Below are positions 1-6,061 of a stretch of 8,733 nucleotides of DNA, in pieces. Below the pieces are notes generated by a model. It was not told the DNA's origin. It was given only the letters and a program-made list of their open reading frames with translations, and did no database searches. The stretch is from positions 1 through 8,733 of the forward strand of contig CALDDL010000227.1 of the NCBI GenBank assembly GCA_937936675.1, in the 5' to 3' direction. The position numbers were made by a program, and so were the translations under genes. Each line of letters begins with the position of its first letter. The stretch's first letter is position 1. The stretch is from an uncultured bacterium. GTDB lineage: Bacteria > Bacteroidota > Ignavibacteria > Ignavibacteriales > Melioribacteraceae.

Positions 1-112
1 TGAAGATGATACTGCAAAAGAAATGTTAAATAAAGCTTTAAAAAGCAAAGTACAAGATGAAGATGACGATAAGCGACTTGCAGAAGCTAAAGAATTATTA
101 AAAAAATTATAA
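1..112 (+). CDS. C-terminal end of an unidentified protein (partial)
   Basis: The reading frame is open from the window edge (first full codon at base 2) to a TAA at 110-112 and gives the last 36 residues of a protein. The tail is charged and helical, with an acidic stretch (QDEDDDK) and a repeated pattern of AKEML and AKELL separated by about 25 residues. This would fit the end of a helical-repeat or coiled-coil protein, but it is too short to assign to a family. The stop lies only 5 nt before the sirtuin ATG, so the two genes are probably co-transcribed and may be translationally coupled. I do not recognise the product. Confidence 0.6.
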   Translation, partial: EDDTAKEMLNKALKSKVQDEDDDKRLAEAKELLKKL

Positions 113-117
113 GTGAA

Positions 118-864
118 ATGGATTTTAGTACTAAGTTCGTAAATAAATTAAAGTACGCCCAAAAGTTACTCTTTTTTACAGGTGCCGGAATATCTGCTGA
201 AAGTGGTATCTCTACTTTTAGAGGTGCTGATGGAATCTGGAATAAAATGAAACCGGAGGAACTAGCAAGCATTGATGGATTTATGAAAAATCCAGATCTC
301 GTTTGGCAATGGTATCAGCATCGCAGACAAATTGTTCACGATTCAAAACCAAATGCAGGGCATCTTTCCATTGCCGAACTTGAAGGATATTATGATGTAA
401 CTGTTGTAACACAGAATGTTGATAATTTACATAGACGCGCCGGGAGCTCGAAAATTTTCGAGCTCCATGGCAATATAGAAAGAAATTACTGTATCGATTG
501 TAAAGCTCCATTTAACGAATCTGAATTAAATGTAGAATCGGGCAATCCCAAATGTAAAGAATGCGGTGGAAGGATTAGGCCCGATGTAGTTTGGTTTGGA
601 GAGATGCTGCCACAGGATCAATTTAGCGGTGGTCAATCGGCGGCAGAATCTTCTGACATCTGTTTTGTTGTCGGCACCTCCGGATTAGTTTACCCCGCCG
701 CTTATATACCGATTGAAGCAAAGCAGTCAGGAGCTTACCTAGTGGAAATAAATATCGATTATACAGAAATGAGCCGCTTTGCAGATGAATCACTCATAGG
801 TAAATCAGCCTCTATCCTTCCCGAACTCCTCGCTGAAGTAAAGAGAATAAAAACAAGTGCTTAA
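118..864 (+). CDS. cobB: NAD-dependent protein deacylase, sirtuin (Sir2/CobB, class III)
   Basis: This is a 248-residue cytoplasmic sirtuin that removes acyl groups from lysines using NAD+, giving nicotinamide and O-acyl-ADP-ribose. The sequence shows the NAD-binding motif GAGISAESGI (22-31), FRG (34-36), TQNVDNLH (98-105), catalytic H117 in ELHG, a zinc ribbon with C125, C128, C146 and C149, then GTS (about residue 187) and the late VEIN motif. Y66 and R69 sit in WYQHRR, the Y-x-x-R signature that in SIRT5 and E. coli CobB binds succinyl or malonyl lysine, so desuccinylase activity is inferred besides deacetylation. Length is typical for bacterial CobB. The ATG at 118 follows the upstream stop by 5 nt, with no strong Shine-Dalgarno sequence, which suggests coupling. 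The codons for residues 109-117 contain a perfect 24-bp palindrome. Family assignment is secure; substrate choice is inferred. Confidence 0.95.
   Translation: MDFSTKFVNKLKYAQKLLFFTGAGISAESGISTFRGADGIWNKMKPEELASIDGFMKNPDLVWQWYQHRRQIVHDSKPNAGHLSIAELEGYYDVTVVTQNVDNLHRRAGSSKIFELHGNIERNYCIDCKAPFNESELNVESGNPKCKECGGRIRPDVVWFGEMLPQDQFSGGQSAAESSDICFVVGTSGLVYPAAYIPIEAKQSGAYLVEINIDYTEMSRFADESLIGKSASILPELLAEVKRIKTSA
443..466. repeat. Perfect 24-bp palindrome inside the sirtuin gene
   Basis: The half-site GGAGCTCGAAAA is followed directly by its exact reverse complement, with no spacer. It falls on the codons for residues 109-117, just before and into the catalytic HG motif of the sirtuin. The next base pair outwards (442/467) does not continue the symmetry. 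It may be a chance result of codon choice, a protein-binding site or an mRNA hairpin; no function can be assigned. Confidence 0.8.
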
Positions 865-867
865 TTT

Positions 868-894
868 AATAAAAACTCTTGTAGAGTTTTTATT
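868..894. terminator. Bidirectional intrinsic terminator between convergent genes
   Basis: A 12-bp perfect stem (AATAAAAACTCT paired with AGAGTTTTTATT) surrounds a TGT loop. It begins 3 nt after the sirtuin stop. The outer stem is A-rich on the left and T-rich on the right, so the transcript of either strand ends in a U-rich arm. It therefore can terminate the sirtuin transcript on the plus strand and the queE-queD-small ORF transcript arriving on the minus strand. The stem is not GC-rich, so efficiency is uncertain. Confidence 0.7.
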
Positions 895-908
895 GCCTAA
901 AAAAACTG

Positions 909-1037
909 TTAAAGAATCATAATAAGTAATGCTACCAAAACTATAAAAAAGAATAATTTTACACATCCCGTTAAAACAATTTTAGTGGTTTTAAGGAGAA
1001 AATATGCAACGATAAGTAATACAATTAATAATTCCAT
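909..1037 (-). CDS. Possible 42-residue two-helix membrane protein
   Basis: This short minus-strand frame runs from an ATG at 1037-1035 to a TAA at 911-909. The protein starts MELLIVLLIVAYFLLK, has a short polar turn (TTK, with a single Cys in TGCVK) and ends with a second hydrophobic stretch (LFFFIVLVALLIMIL). That is two short candidate membrane helices joined by a lysine-bearing loop, a form common in real small membrane proteins. The start lies 19 nt after the queD stop on the same strand and the frame ends just before the terminator at 868-894, so it would be the last gene of the que operon. The ribosome-binding site is weak (AAAG about 18 nt upstream). A+T-rich DNA can produce hydrophobic frames by chance, so coding is plausible but unproved and no function can be given. 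Confidence 0.45.
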   Translation of the reverse strand: MELLIVLLIVAYFLLKTTKIVLTGCVKLFFFIVLVALLIMIL

Positions 1038-1056
1038 AATTTGGTATTTACAATCT

Positions 1057-1479
1057 TTAATGAGAAACTAATTCTATTGTATCCTCGGCGTAAGTGTTTT
1101 CTGTTTCTAATACTTTTACTGTTACTTTTTCGATGTTTGCCGGAAGCCCGACTTCTTTAATTTTCTTCAAGAAATAAGCAACAAGATTTTCGGCAGTAGA
1201 ATGAAAGTCCACGACTACCATTCTTGAATCTAGTTTTTTTAGTAACTCTTGCAATTCATTATCACCGGAGAAAACTAAACAAGCATGATCCAATTCCTCT
1301 ACCAACGGATTGATAATCGATTTGACATCATAATAATCGAGCACCATACCGTTGCTATCAGGCTTTCCATCAAGTTCAACCATCATTTTATATGAATGCC
1401 CGTGCAGATTTTTGCACTTACCCTCATGAAATGGAAGCCGATGCCCCATTTCCCATGTAAATTCTTTTGCAATTCTCAT
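1057..1479 (-). CDS. queD: 6-carboxy-5,6,7,8-tetrahydropterin synthase (QueD)
   Basis: QueD converts 7,8-dihydroneopterin triphosphate to 6-carboxytetrahydropterin, the second step towards preQ0 and queuosine in tRNA. The 140-residue protein has the zinc ligands H13 (MGHRLPF) and H26/H28 (LHGH), with catalytic C22 placed as C-x3-HGH, the arrangement that marks QueD rather than mammalian-type pyruvoyl-tetrahydropterin synthase. It also has the D64-H65 pair, the TAEN motif (95-98) and E125 in the last strand, which anchors the pterin. Its ATG directly follows the queE TAA with no intervening base, and a good ribosome-binding site (GAGAGGAGT) lies within the last codons of queE, so the two genes are translated together. 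The product of QueD is the substrate of QueE next door. Cytoplasmic enzyme, normally a hexamer in the family. Function is secure. Confidence 0.95.
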   Translation of the reverse strand: MRIAKEFTWEMGHRLPFHEGKCKNLHGHSYKMMVELDGKPDSNGMVLDYYDVKSIINPLVEELDHACLVFSGDNELQELLKKLDSRMVVVDFHSTAENLVAYFLKKIKEVGLPANIEKVTVKVLETENTYAEDTIELVSH

Positions 1480-2118
1480 TTATACTCCTCTCTCATCCGG
1501 CTTCCAAATATATTTATGCATTTGAAGTTGAAACCGGACTTGTAAATTATCTTCTATTATCCATTCTGCCATTGTCAATGGAGTTAAATCTCCAAATACA
1601 ATTGAAAACAGCAGTTCACATTTACCTATTAAATTATATTTTTCAATAATCGATTTAGACCAATCATAGTCTTCCCTCGAACCGATTACAAATTTAACTT
1701 CGTCGATCGGTTTAAGAAACTCAATATTTTCATATCGATTCTTTTTCATCATCTTACTCGAAGGACATTTTAAGTCCATAATTACCTTAACGCGCTTATC
1801 GATATTCTCAATTGGCAGCGATCCACCGGTCTCGATTAAAACCTCGTATCCGAGATTGCAAAGCTTTTCCATTAGCGTATGGACTTCGCTTTGCACGAGC
1901 GGTTCACCCCCCGTTACCTCTACAAGACGGCAATTATATTTAGCAACTTCCTCAATAATTTCATCAATCGATTTATCGCTTCCTTCGTAAAACGCATATT
2001 CAGTATCACAATACGTGCATCGAAGGTTACAGTAAGTCAATCTTATAAATACGCAAGGAAGACCGGCTTTTGTACTTTCCCCTTGCAATGAGTAGTATAT
2101 TTCATTTATTTTAAGCAT
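1480..2118 (-). CDS. queE: 7-carboxy-7-deazaguanine synthase (QueE, radical SAM)
   Basis: QueE is a radical SAM enzyme that contracts the ring of 6-carboxytetrahydropterin to 7-carboxy-7-deazaguanine. The 212-residue form starts MLKINEIYYSLQGES. It has the cluster motif C30-x3-C34-x2-C37, the glycine-rich TGGEP (69-73) and the family's typical end, with LQMHKYIW close to the C-terminus. A start 51 nt further upstream would add MLLLFLFLSLRIKKKEI, a hydrophobic tail not expected on this cytoplasmic enzyme; the ATG at 2118-2116 has an AAGAAAGAG site just upstream and places YYSLQGE at the usual distance, so it is preferred. queC and folE are not in the window, so the pathway must be completed elsewhere. 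No preQ1 riboswitch is evident in the 125-bp leader shared with rpsT. Confidence 0.94.
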   Translation of the reverse strand: MLKINEIYYSLQGESTKAGLPCVFIRLTYCNLRCTYCDTEYAFYEGSDKSIDEIIEEVAKYNCRLVEVTGGEPLVQSEVHTLMEKLCNLGYEVLIETGGSLPIENIDKRVKVIMDLKCPSSKMMKKNRYENIEFLKPIDEVKFVIGSREDYDWSKSIIEKYNLIGKCELLFSIVFGDLTPLTMAEWIIEDNLQVRFQLQMHKYIWKPDERGV

Positions 2119-2177
2119 TATCTCTTTCTTCTTTATCCGCAAAGATAAAAACAAAAATAATAATAGCATAGTTTAAG

Positions 2178-2209
2178 TTTGATTTACAGATAACCAAATG
2201 CTATATTTG
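2178..2209 (+). promoter_or_regulatory. Bacteroidetes-type promoter of rpsT
   Basis: TTTG at 2178-2181 is separated by 20 bp from TATATTTG at 2202-2209, an exact match to TAnnTTTG. This is the -33/-7 pattern used by the primary sigma factor of Bacteroidetes, and no E. coli-like TTGACA/TATAAT pair is needed to explain it. The start codon of rpsT lies 34 bp after the -7 box, leaving a short leader of about 25-30 nt. Placement in front of a ribosomal gene supports function. It is also the best sequence-level hint of the phylum. Confidence 0.65.
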
Positions 2210-2243
2210 TAGTCTTTAATAATAATATAAATTTAGGTAAGGA

Positions 2244-2507
2244 ATGGCAAACCACAAATCAGCTCTTAAAAGAGCACGGTCAAGTGAAAAAAGAAACGCT
2301 AGAAACGTTGCGACTAATTCAAAGATTAAAACTTTGATCAAGAAAGTATATGATACCACTGACGCTGAAAAAGTTGAAACAGTTTATAAAGAAGCCGTAG
2401 CGGTTCTAGATAGATCATCTGTAAAAGGACATTTACATAAAAATAATGCAGCACACAAAAAAGCAGCGTTGACCAAACACCTTAATGAGGTTAAAGCAGG
2501 TAAATAA
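2244..2507 (+). CDS. rpsT: 30S ribosomal protein S20
   Basis: This 87-residue basic protein binds 16S rRNA and helps early assembly of the small ribosomal subunit. It begins with the family's typical MANHKSALKRARSSEKR and keeps the lysine/arginine-rich helical pattern to the end, including KGHLHKNNAAHKKAALTK near the C-terminus, where the S20 family has its conserved His-x-Asn-x-Ala-x-x-Lys stretch. Length is normal. It is a single-gene unit: its own promoter lies upstream at 2178-2209 and a terminator follows at 2594-2626. There is only a weak ribosome-binding sequence (AGG 6 nt upstream, and AAGGA touching the ATG), a common situation in Bacteroidota ribosomal genes. The 3' untranslated part carries an extra hairpin (2515-2566). 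Confidence 0.97.
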   Translation: MANHKSALKRARSSEKRNARNVATNSKIKTLIKKVYDTTDAEKVETVYKEAVAVLDRSSVKGHLHKNNAAHKKAALTKHLNEVKAGK

Positions 2508-2514
2508 GTTCTAT

Positions 2515-2566
2515 TTTAATTGAATGTGTTACTCCCTCTTTTGAAATAAAACATAATTCAATTAAA
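2515..2566 (+). other. Long-range hairpin in the rpsT 3' untranslated region
   Basis: TTTAATTGAAT at 2515-2525 pairs perfectly with ATTCAATTAAA at 2556-2566 (11 bp). After a small internal loop, TGTT (2527-2530) pairs with AACA (2550-2553), leaving an apical loop of 19 nt that contains a CUCCCUCUUUU-like pyrimidine run. No T-tract follows, so it is not an ordinary terminator. It may protect the transcript end or act as a small regulatory element; this is inference. Confidence 0.5.
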
Positions 2567-2593
2567 CCAGAAACTATTATATAAATTTAATAC

Positions 2594-2626
2594 GGCTGCC
2601 ACGGTCTTATCCGAGACAGCCTTTTT
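2594..2626 (+). terminator. Intrinsic terminator of rpsT
   Basis: A GC-rich hairpin (GGCTG closing with CAGCC, an interrupted middle, then CGG/CCG around a TCTTAT loop) spans 2594-2621 and is followed at once by TTTTT (2622-2626). It has the correct orientation for rpsT. On the minus strand the hairpin is not followed by a T-run, so it would be a poorer terminator for the convergent nucleotidyltransferase gene that ends at 2627. Confidence 0.85.
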
Positions 2627-4129
2627 CTATTTTAAATCTTTTACTAAATTCTTACCTACCGTCTCAGGGATATAATAACCGATTGATTTTGCTTCACCAT
2701 TCTCGCTTTTTATCTCTTTTTTAATTAATACCGAATGCTCAATCAAAAATCCATCTTCTATCTTTGAACCGAAAATATATGTAATCCCTTTGAGAGTAAC
2801 CCCTTTGCCTATAATTACGGGGAATTCATCACTTCCGGTTATTTTTACTCCCGATTCAATACGGCAATTTTCTTCTATTATTATATTACCTCTTAAAATA
2901 TTATTCCAAAAAATCGTAACGTTATTTCCGATAACAATTTTCTGTCCATCATAACAGGAGATATCCACATTTGCCTTCAAATCGACATTTCTTCCAAGAG
3001 TAATATTTCCATCAAGCCACACATTCTTATGCAGATGAAGATTATAATTAATTTTTACGCCCTTACCTAAATACGATCCTTTGCCTAATTGAATATCAAG
3101 AGGGACTCCTTTATCATCCAATTCTAATATTTGCTCTATTACTTCATCGTCAATATAAAAATCATCCGGGTCATCTATGGTAATGATATCTTTTAATTTT
3201 TCATAAATATTTGTTCGTGCAATATTCTCCATCTCTTTTAAGACGGATTTATTATTGAATCCCATAATAACATATTGCTCAAGAGGCGAAACTGCTTGAA
3301 CTACATAACCTTCCTGATTAAATAGAGAAATTAAGTCGGTCAAATAAACTTCATTTTGTACGTTTTCGCTTTTTATATTATATATTAGTTTAACAAGCTT
3401 CTTAAAATCAAATGCAAAAACACCTGAATTAAATTCAGGGATTTCTAAAAGTTCTTCTTTATTATAATGATATGTTCTTCCACCGAACTCTGCTTTATAT
3501 GGTGTATCAGTGCTCAATGCGAGAATATCCTTATATTCTATAATTTCTATAACTTTTCCAAAATCATCCAAAGAATGCTTTCCATTAGAATCGAATTCCT
3601 TAACCCGAATAATTCTGCCATAATAATTCTCTTCCTTATTTCCTTCAAAAAGTCCGGTAAGAACCATCATATCACATTTAGAACCTAAAAAAGATTCGCG
3701 AAAAAGCTTTACAGTTTGGCTATTTATTAATCCCATATCGCCAGGGAATACATAAACAATTCCGTCATAATTTTCTTTATCGATTGATTGAAGAGCAACC
3801 TGTACTGCATGACCTGTTCCGTTTTGTACTTCTTGATAAGCGAATATATTATTATCTTTTTTGCCTACTGCTTTAATTACATCCTCTGCTTTAATACCAA
3901 CAACAGTAATAATATTAGATGACGTAAGTGCAGAATCGCAGGCAATATAAACACGTTCGACCGTCGGTTTTTCCCAAATTTTATGAAGCATTTTTGAGGT
4001 TTGCGATTTGATTCTTTTGCCATGCCCTGCTGCTAAAATAATTGCTGTATCGCTTTTTTTATAATCAAACTGAGATGAATTTTCTGCTACTAAAGAAACA
4101 ATCTCTTCACTAGTTTGTGTAACTGTCAT
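2627..4129 (-). CDS. GlmU-like sugar nucleotidyltransferase with a divergent hexapeptide (beta-helix) domain
   Basis: The 500-residue protein has a nucleotidyltransferase half like that of GlmU: LAAGHGKRIKS (32-42) for nucleotide binding, Q99 and NGTGHAV (103-109), GD with metal-binding D131, YGRIIR (170-175), E198/K200, N234 in NSGVF, and NEVYLTD (259-265). These fit uridylyl transfer to a sugar 1-phosphate, in GlmU GlcNAc-1-P to UDP-GlcNAc for peptidoglycan. Residues from about 345 to 475 form imperfect hexapeptide repeats (left-handed beta-helix), but the acetyltransferase signatures of GlmU (HLSYxGD, the NYDG loop) are not visible, so the second activity is doubtful. Also unusual are a 25-residue N-terminal extension and about 20 extra residues near 204-230. 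The ATG at 4129 has GAGGG about 6 nt upstream. It is a single gene, divergent from the secreted-protein gene. The true sugar substrate is unknown. Confidence 0.8.
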   Translation of the reverse strand: MTVTQTSEEIVSLVAENSSQFDYKKSDTAIILAAGHGKRIKSQTSKMLHKIWEKPTVERVYIACDSALTSSNIITVVGIKAEDVIKAVGKKDNNIFAYQEVQNGTGHAVQVALQSIDKENYDGIVYVFPGDMGLINSQTVKLFRESFLGSKCDMMVLTGLFEGNKEENYYGRIIRVKEFDSNGKHSLDDFGKVIEIIEYKDILALSTDTPYKAEFGGRTYHYNKEELLEIPEFNSGVFAFDFKKLVKLIYNIKSENVQNEVYLTDLISLFNQEGYVVQAVSPLEQYVIMGFNNKSVLKEMENIARTNIYEKLKDIITIDDPDDFYIDDEVIEQILELDDKGVPLDIQLGKGSYLGKGVKINYNLHLHKNVWLDGNITLGRNVDLKANVDISCYDGQKIVIGNNVTIFWNNILRGNIIIEENCRIESGVKITGSDEFPVIIGKGVTLKGITYIFGSKIEDGFLIEHSVLIKKEIKSENGEAKSIGYYIPETVGKNLVKDLK

Positions 4130-4263
4130 TCTACCCTCTGAATTATGGAAATCGAATCGTTAAATTTAATAATAAATGTTATAAAAGATATCTATTAAAG
4201 CGAATCTATAAGAAAATAAATTTCGTATTTTTAAAATCAGAAAAATATACTAAAGGGAAAGTC

Positions 4264-4725
4264 ATGAAAAAGTTGTTTTTTATTATTTTATTAACATTTT
4301 TATCAATTTCTTCGATAATAGAAGCACAGGATAAGGGATTTGGTATCGGAGTAATGTTAGGCGAGCCGACCGGATTGAGTGCAAAAAGTTGGTTAAATAG
4401 AGTGAATGCAATTGATTTTGGTTTAGCATATTCATTCACAGGTAATCATAATGCCGCTGCTTTACATGCAGATTATTTATGGCATTCTTTCGACTTAATC
4501 AAATCTACCGAGAGAATACCAGTATATTATGGTGTTGGTGCAAGATTAAGAATCTATGAAGGTGCAGATGATTCATTCGGAGTTAGAGGTGTCGCAGGCA
4601 TTGAATGGTTATCTAGGGATGTACCTATTGATCTATTTTTTGAAATAGCACCAGTTTTCACTCTTATCCCGGAAACGGATTTAGATTTCGATGCAGCAAT
4701 CGGAATTAGATTTTTTATCAACTAG
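4264..4725 (+). CDS. Small secreted, probably outer-membrane beta-barrel protein
   Basis: The 153-residue product begins with a clear Sec signal peptide: MKK, a hydrophobic core (LFFIILLTFLSISSII) and a likely signal-peptidase I site after IEA (residue 21). The mature part has alternating hydrophobic and polar residues with many aromatics, starts with GFGIGVMLGEPTGLS and ends in a strand finishing IRFFIN, as expected for a small barrel or barrel-like envelope protein. I recall similar short proteins with a GxPTGLS motif (DUF3996-like) in Ignavibacteria and spirochaetes, but the family link is from memory. A good ribosome-binding site (AAAGGGAAAG) precedes the ATG. The stop is 6 nt before the histidine kinase start, so the two genes form an operon. 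No enzymatic motif is seen, and the role is unknown. Confidence 0.75.
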   Translation: MKKLFFIILLTFLSISSIIEAQDKGFGIGVMLGEPTGLSAKSWLNRVNAIDFGLAYSFTGNHNAAALHADYLWHSFDLIKSTERIPVYYGVGARLRIYEGADDSFGVRGVAGIEWLSRDVPIDLFFEIAPVFTLIPETDLDFDAAIGIRFFIN

Positions 4726-4731
4726 GTTAGT

Positions 4732-5889
4732 ATGAATGAACAGACCACATATTTCGATAGACCGGAAAGATTAGGTATCGATGATATCCTGAACGATTAT
4801 ACGTCTCTTAAAGAATTGCCAATTGTTCAAACAATAATTGATTCAATGCCGGAAATGGTAATAGTACTAAATGACTTTAGGCAGATAGTAGCATTCAATA
4901 ATAAAGCGGTTGCTCTCTTAGAGCCAAAATCGATCTATGAAGTCTTAGGCAAAAGACCAGGCGAGGCGGTCCATTGTATCCATTCAGGCGAAATGGATGC
5001 AGGATGTGGAACTTCGAAATTTTGTGTCGAGTGCGGTGCTGCAAAAGCTAACTTAAATACAATTACGAATAGAGTAAGCTCTCTTGAAGAATGTAAAATT
5101 ACATCTAATATAAAAGGTAAAATTGTCTCTTTCGATCTATTAATTAATACCACTCCAATAGTAATAGAAGAGAAAAACTATACAATATTTGCAATCCGCG
5201 ATATATCTAACGAAAAAAGAAGAGAAGCACTTGAGAAAATATTTTTTCATGATGTGCTTAATACAGCAGGTGCAATACATGGGTTAACAAAACTTCTTTC
5301 TGAACTTGAGGATGCAGAGGAGAAAGAAGAAATATCAAATGCCATTGTATCTTCATCACAACAATTACTAAGCGAAATTTTAGCTCAAAGAGAATTACGA
5401 AATGCTGAAGATGGTAATCTTGCAGTTGATATTAAAGAGATAAGTGCAAATGCAGTTATACAAAATGTATATGAGATGTACAGCAAACATGAACTAGCCC
5501 GCGGAAAAATAATCAATCTTAATTATCATAAAGATGACGTTTTATTTCATTCAGATTCCACATTGCTTGTTCGTTCACTTGGCAACTTAGTGAAGAATGC
5601 ATTAGAAGCAATCGGGAATGGAGATGTTGTAAATATTTATTACGAAGTAAATGATGACAGCATTAACTTCAACGTAAAAAACAAGGTATTTATTCCTGAA
5701 ACTGTTCAGCTTCATCTATTCCAAAGATCTTTTAGTACCAAAGGGAAAAAAGGAAGAGGTATCGGTCTTTATAGCGTTAAAATGATAATTGAAAATTATC
5801 TAAAAGGCAGAGCAGATTACACCACAGATAAAGAGGAAGGAACGGTATTTACTTTATCAATGCCATTAGGTACTGATCACATTGAGTAA
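4732..5889 (+). CDS. Soluble PAS-domain sensor histidine kinase with a cysteine cluster
   Basis: This 385-residue cytoplasmic kinase has no membrane segment. A PAS domain (about 30-158) carries C82-I-H84, C92, C98 and C101, with GCGTSKFCVECGA at its core, a likely site for a metal, Fe-S cluster or redox switch. The dimerisation helix follows, with H173 as probable phosphate acceptor in FFHDVLNTAGAI. The ATPase domain has the N-box N285/N289/E292 (GNLVKNALEAI), a G1 region with Asn where Asp is usual (VKNKVFIP, 315-322), the lid QRSFSTKG and the G2 box GRGIGL (341-346). The whole resembles a widespread PAS-kinase family whose ligand I do not know. It sits 6 nt after the secreted-protein gene, and no response regulator is nearby, so its partner is elsewhere. 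Activity as kinase is probable; the signal is unknown. Confidence 0.88.
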   Translation: MNEQTTYFDRPERLGIDDILNDYTSLKELPIVQTIIDSMPEMVIVLNDFRQIVAFNNKAVALLEPKSIYEVLGKRPGEAVHCIHSGEMDAGCGTSKFCVECGAAKANLNTITNRVSSLEECKITSNIKGKIVSFDLLINTTPIVIEEKNYTIFAIRDISNEKRREALEKIFFHDVLNTAGAIHGLTKLLSELEDAEEKEEISNAIVSSSQQLLSEILAQRELRNAEDGNLAVDIKEISANAVIQNVYEMYSKHELARGKIINLNYHKDDVLFHSDSTLLVRSLGNLVKNALEAIGNGDVVNIYYEVNDDSINFNVKNKVFIPETVQLHLFQRSFSTKGKKGRGIGLYSVKMIIENYLKGRADYTTDKEEGTVFTLSMPLGTDHIE

Positions 5890-6061
5890 TTTAAGGATAT
5901 TTCTTTATCACAATAAGTAATCCTTGAGTGCACGATATAACATTTCAACTAATTGAGAAATTTTTCCGAATTGAAGTAAACCAGCAGCAGGGAACAGATT
6001 ACTTTTATTTATAAAGATATCTCTTTTCCATAATGAAAATATTCCTAAGGCAGGTAATATA
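5890..6061. other. Convergent intergenic region without a clear terminator
   Basis: These 172 bp separate the stop of the kinase (plus) from the stop of crtW (minus). The only hairpin I see is AAGGAT (5893-5898) with ATCCTT (5920-5925), a 6-bp stem with a 21-nt loop and no T-run. On the minus strand a frame that overlaps the end of crtW stays open to 5908 (for example FPAAGLLQFGKISQLVEML), with a protein-like composition but no good start of its own. It is listed as a doubtful ORF in the findings. Confidence 0.5.

Noticed and set aside
281..511. Minus-strand frame opposite the sirtuin
   Set aside because: It is antisense to the catalytic core of a certain gene; composition is typical of a shadow frame.
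2152..2159. TATTTTTG (minus strand) as -7 box of the queE promoter
   Set aside because: It matches TAnnTTTG, but no TTTG lies 19-21 bp upstream, and such A/T words are common here. Possible, but not strong enough to annotate.
2119..2169. N-terminal extension of queE by 17 residues
   Set aside because: It is hydrophobic, not expected in QueE, and the ATG at 2118 has a good purine-rich site upstream and gives the standard N-terminus.
2119..2243. PreQ1 riboswitch upstream of queE
   Set aside because: The conserved preQ1-I features (short C-rich loop and A-rich tail pairing near the start) are not visible. A 6-bp hairpin (TTTATC/GATAAA on the minus strand) is too weak to count.
3423..3439. CCTGAATT/AATTCAGG inverted repeat in the GlmU-like gene
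   Set aside because: Eight-bp arms in A+T-rich coding DNA are expected by chance and they encode conserved residues (PEFNSG).
4130..4263. Clear divergent promoters between the GlmU-like and secreted-protein genes
   Set aside because: Promoters must be here, but no full TTTG/TAnnTTTG pair was found on either strand; TAAATTTC at 4217 is only a near match without a -33 partner.
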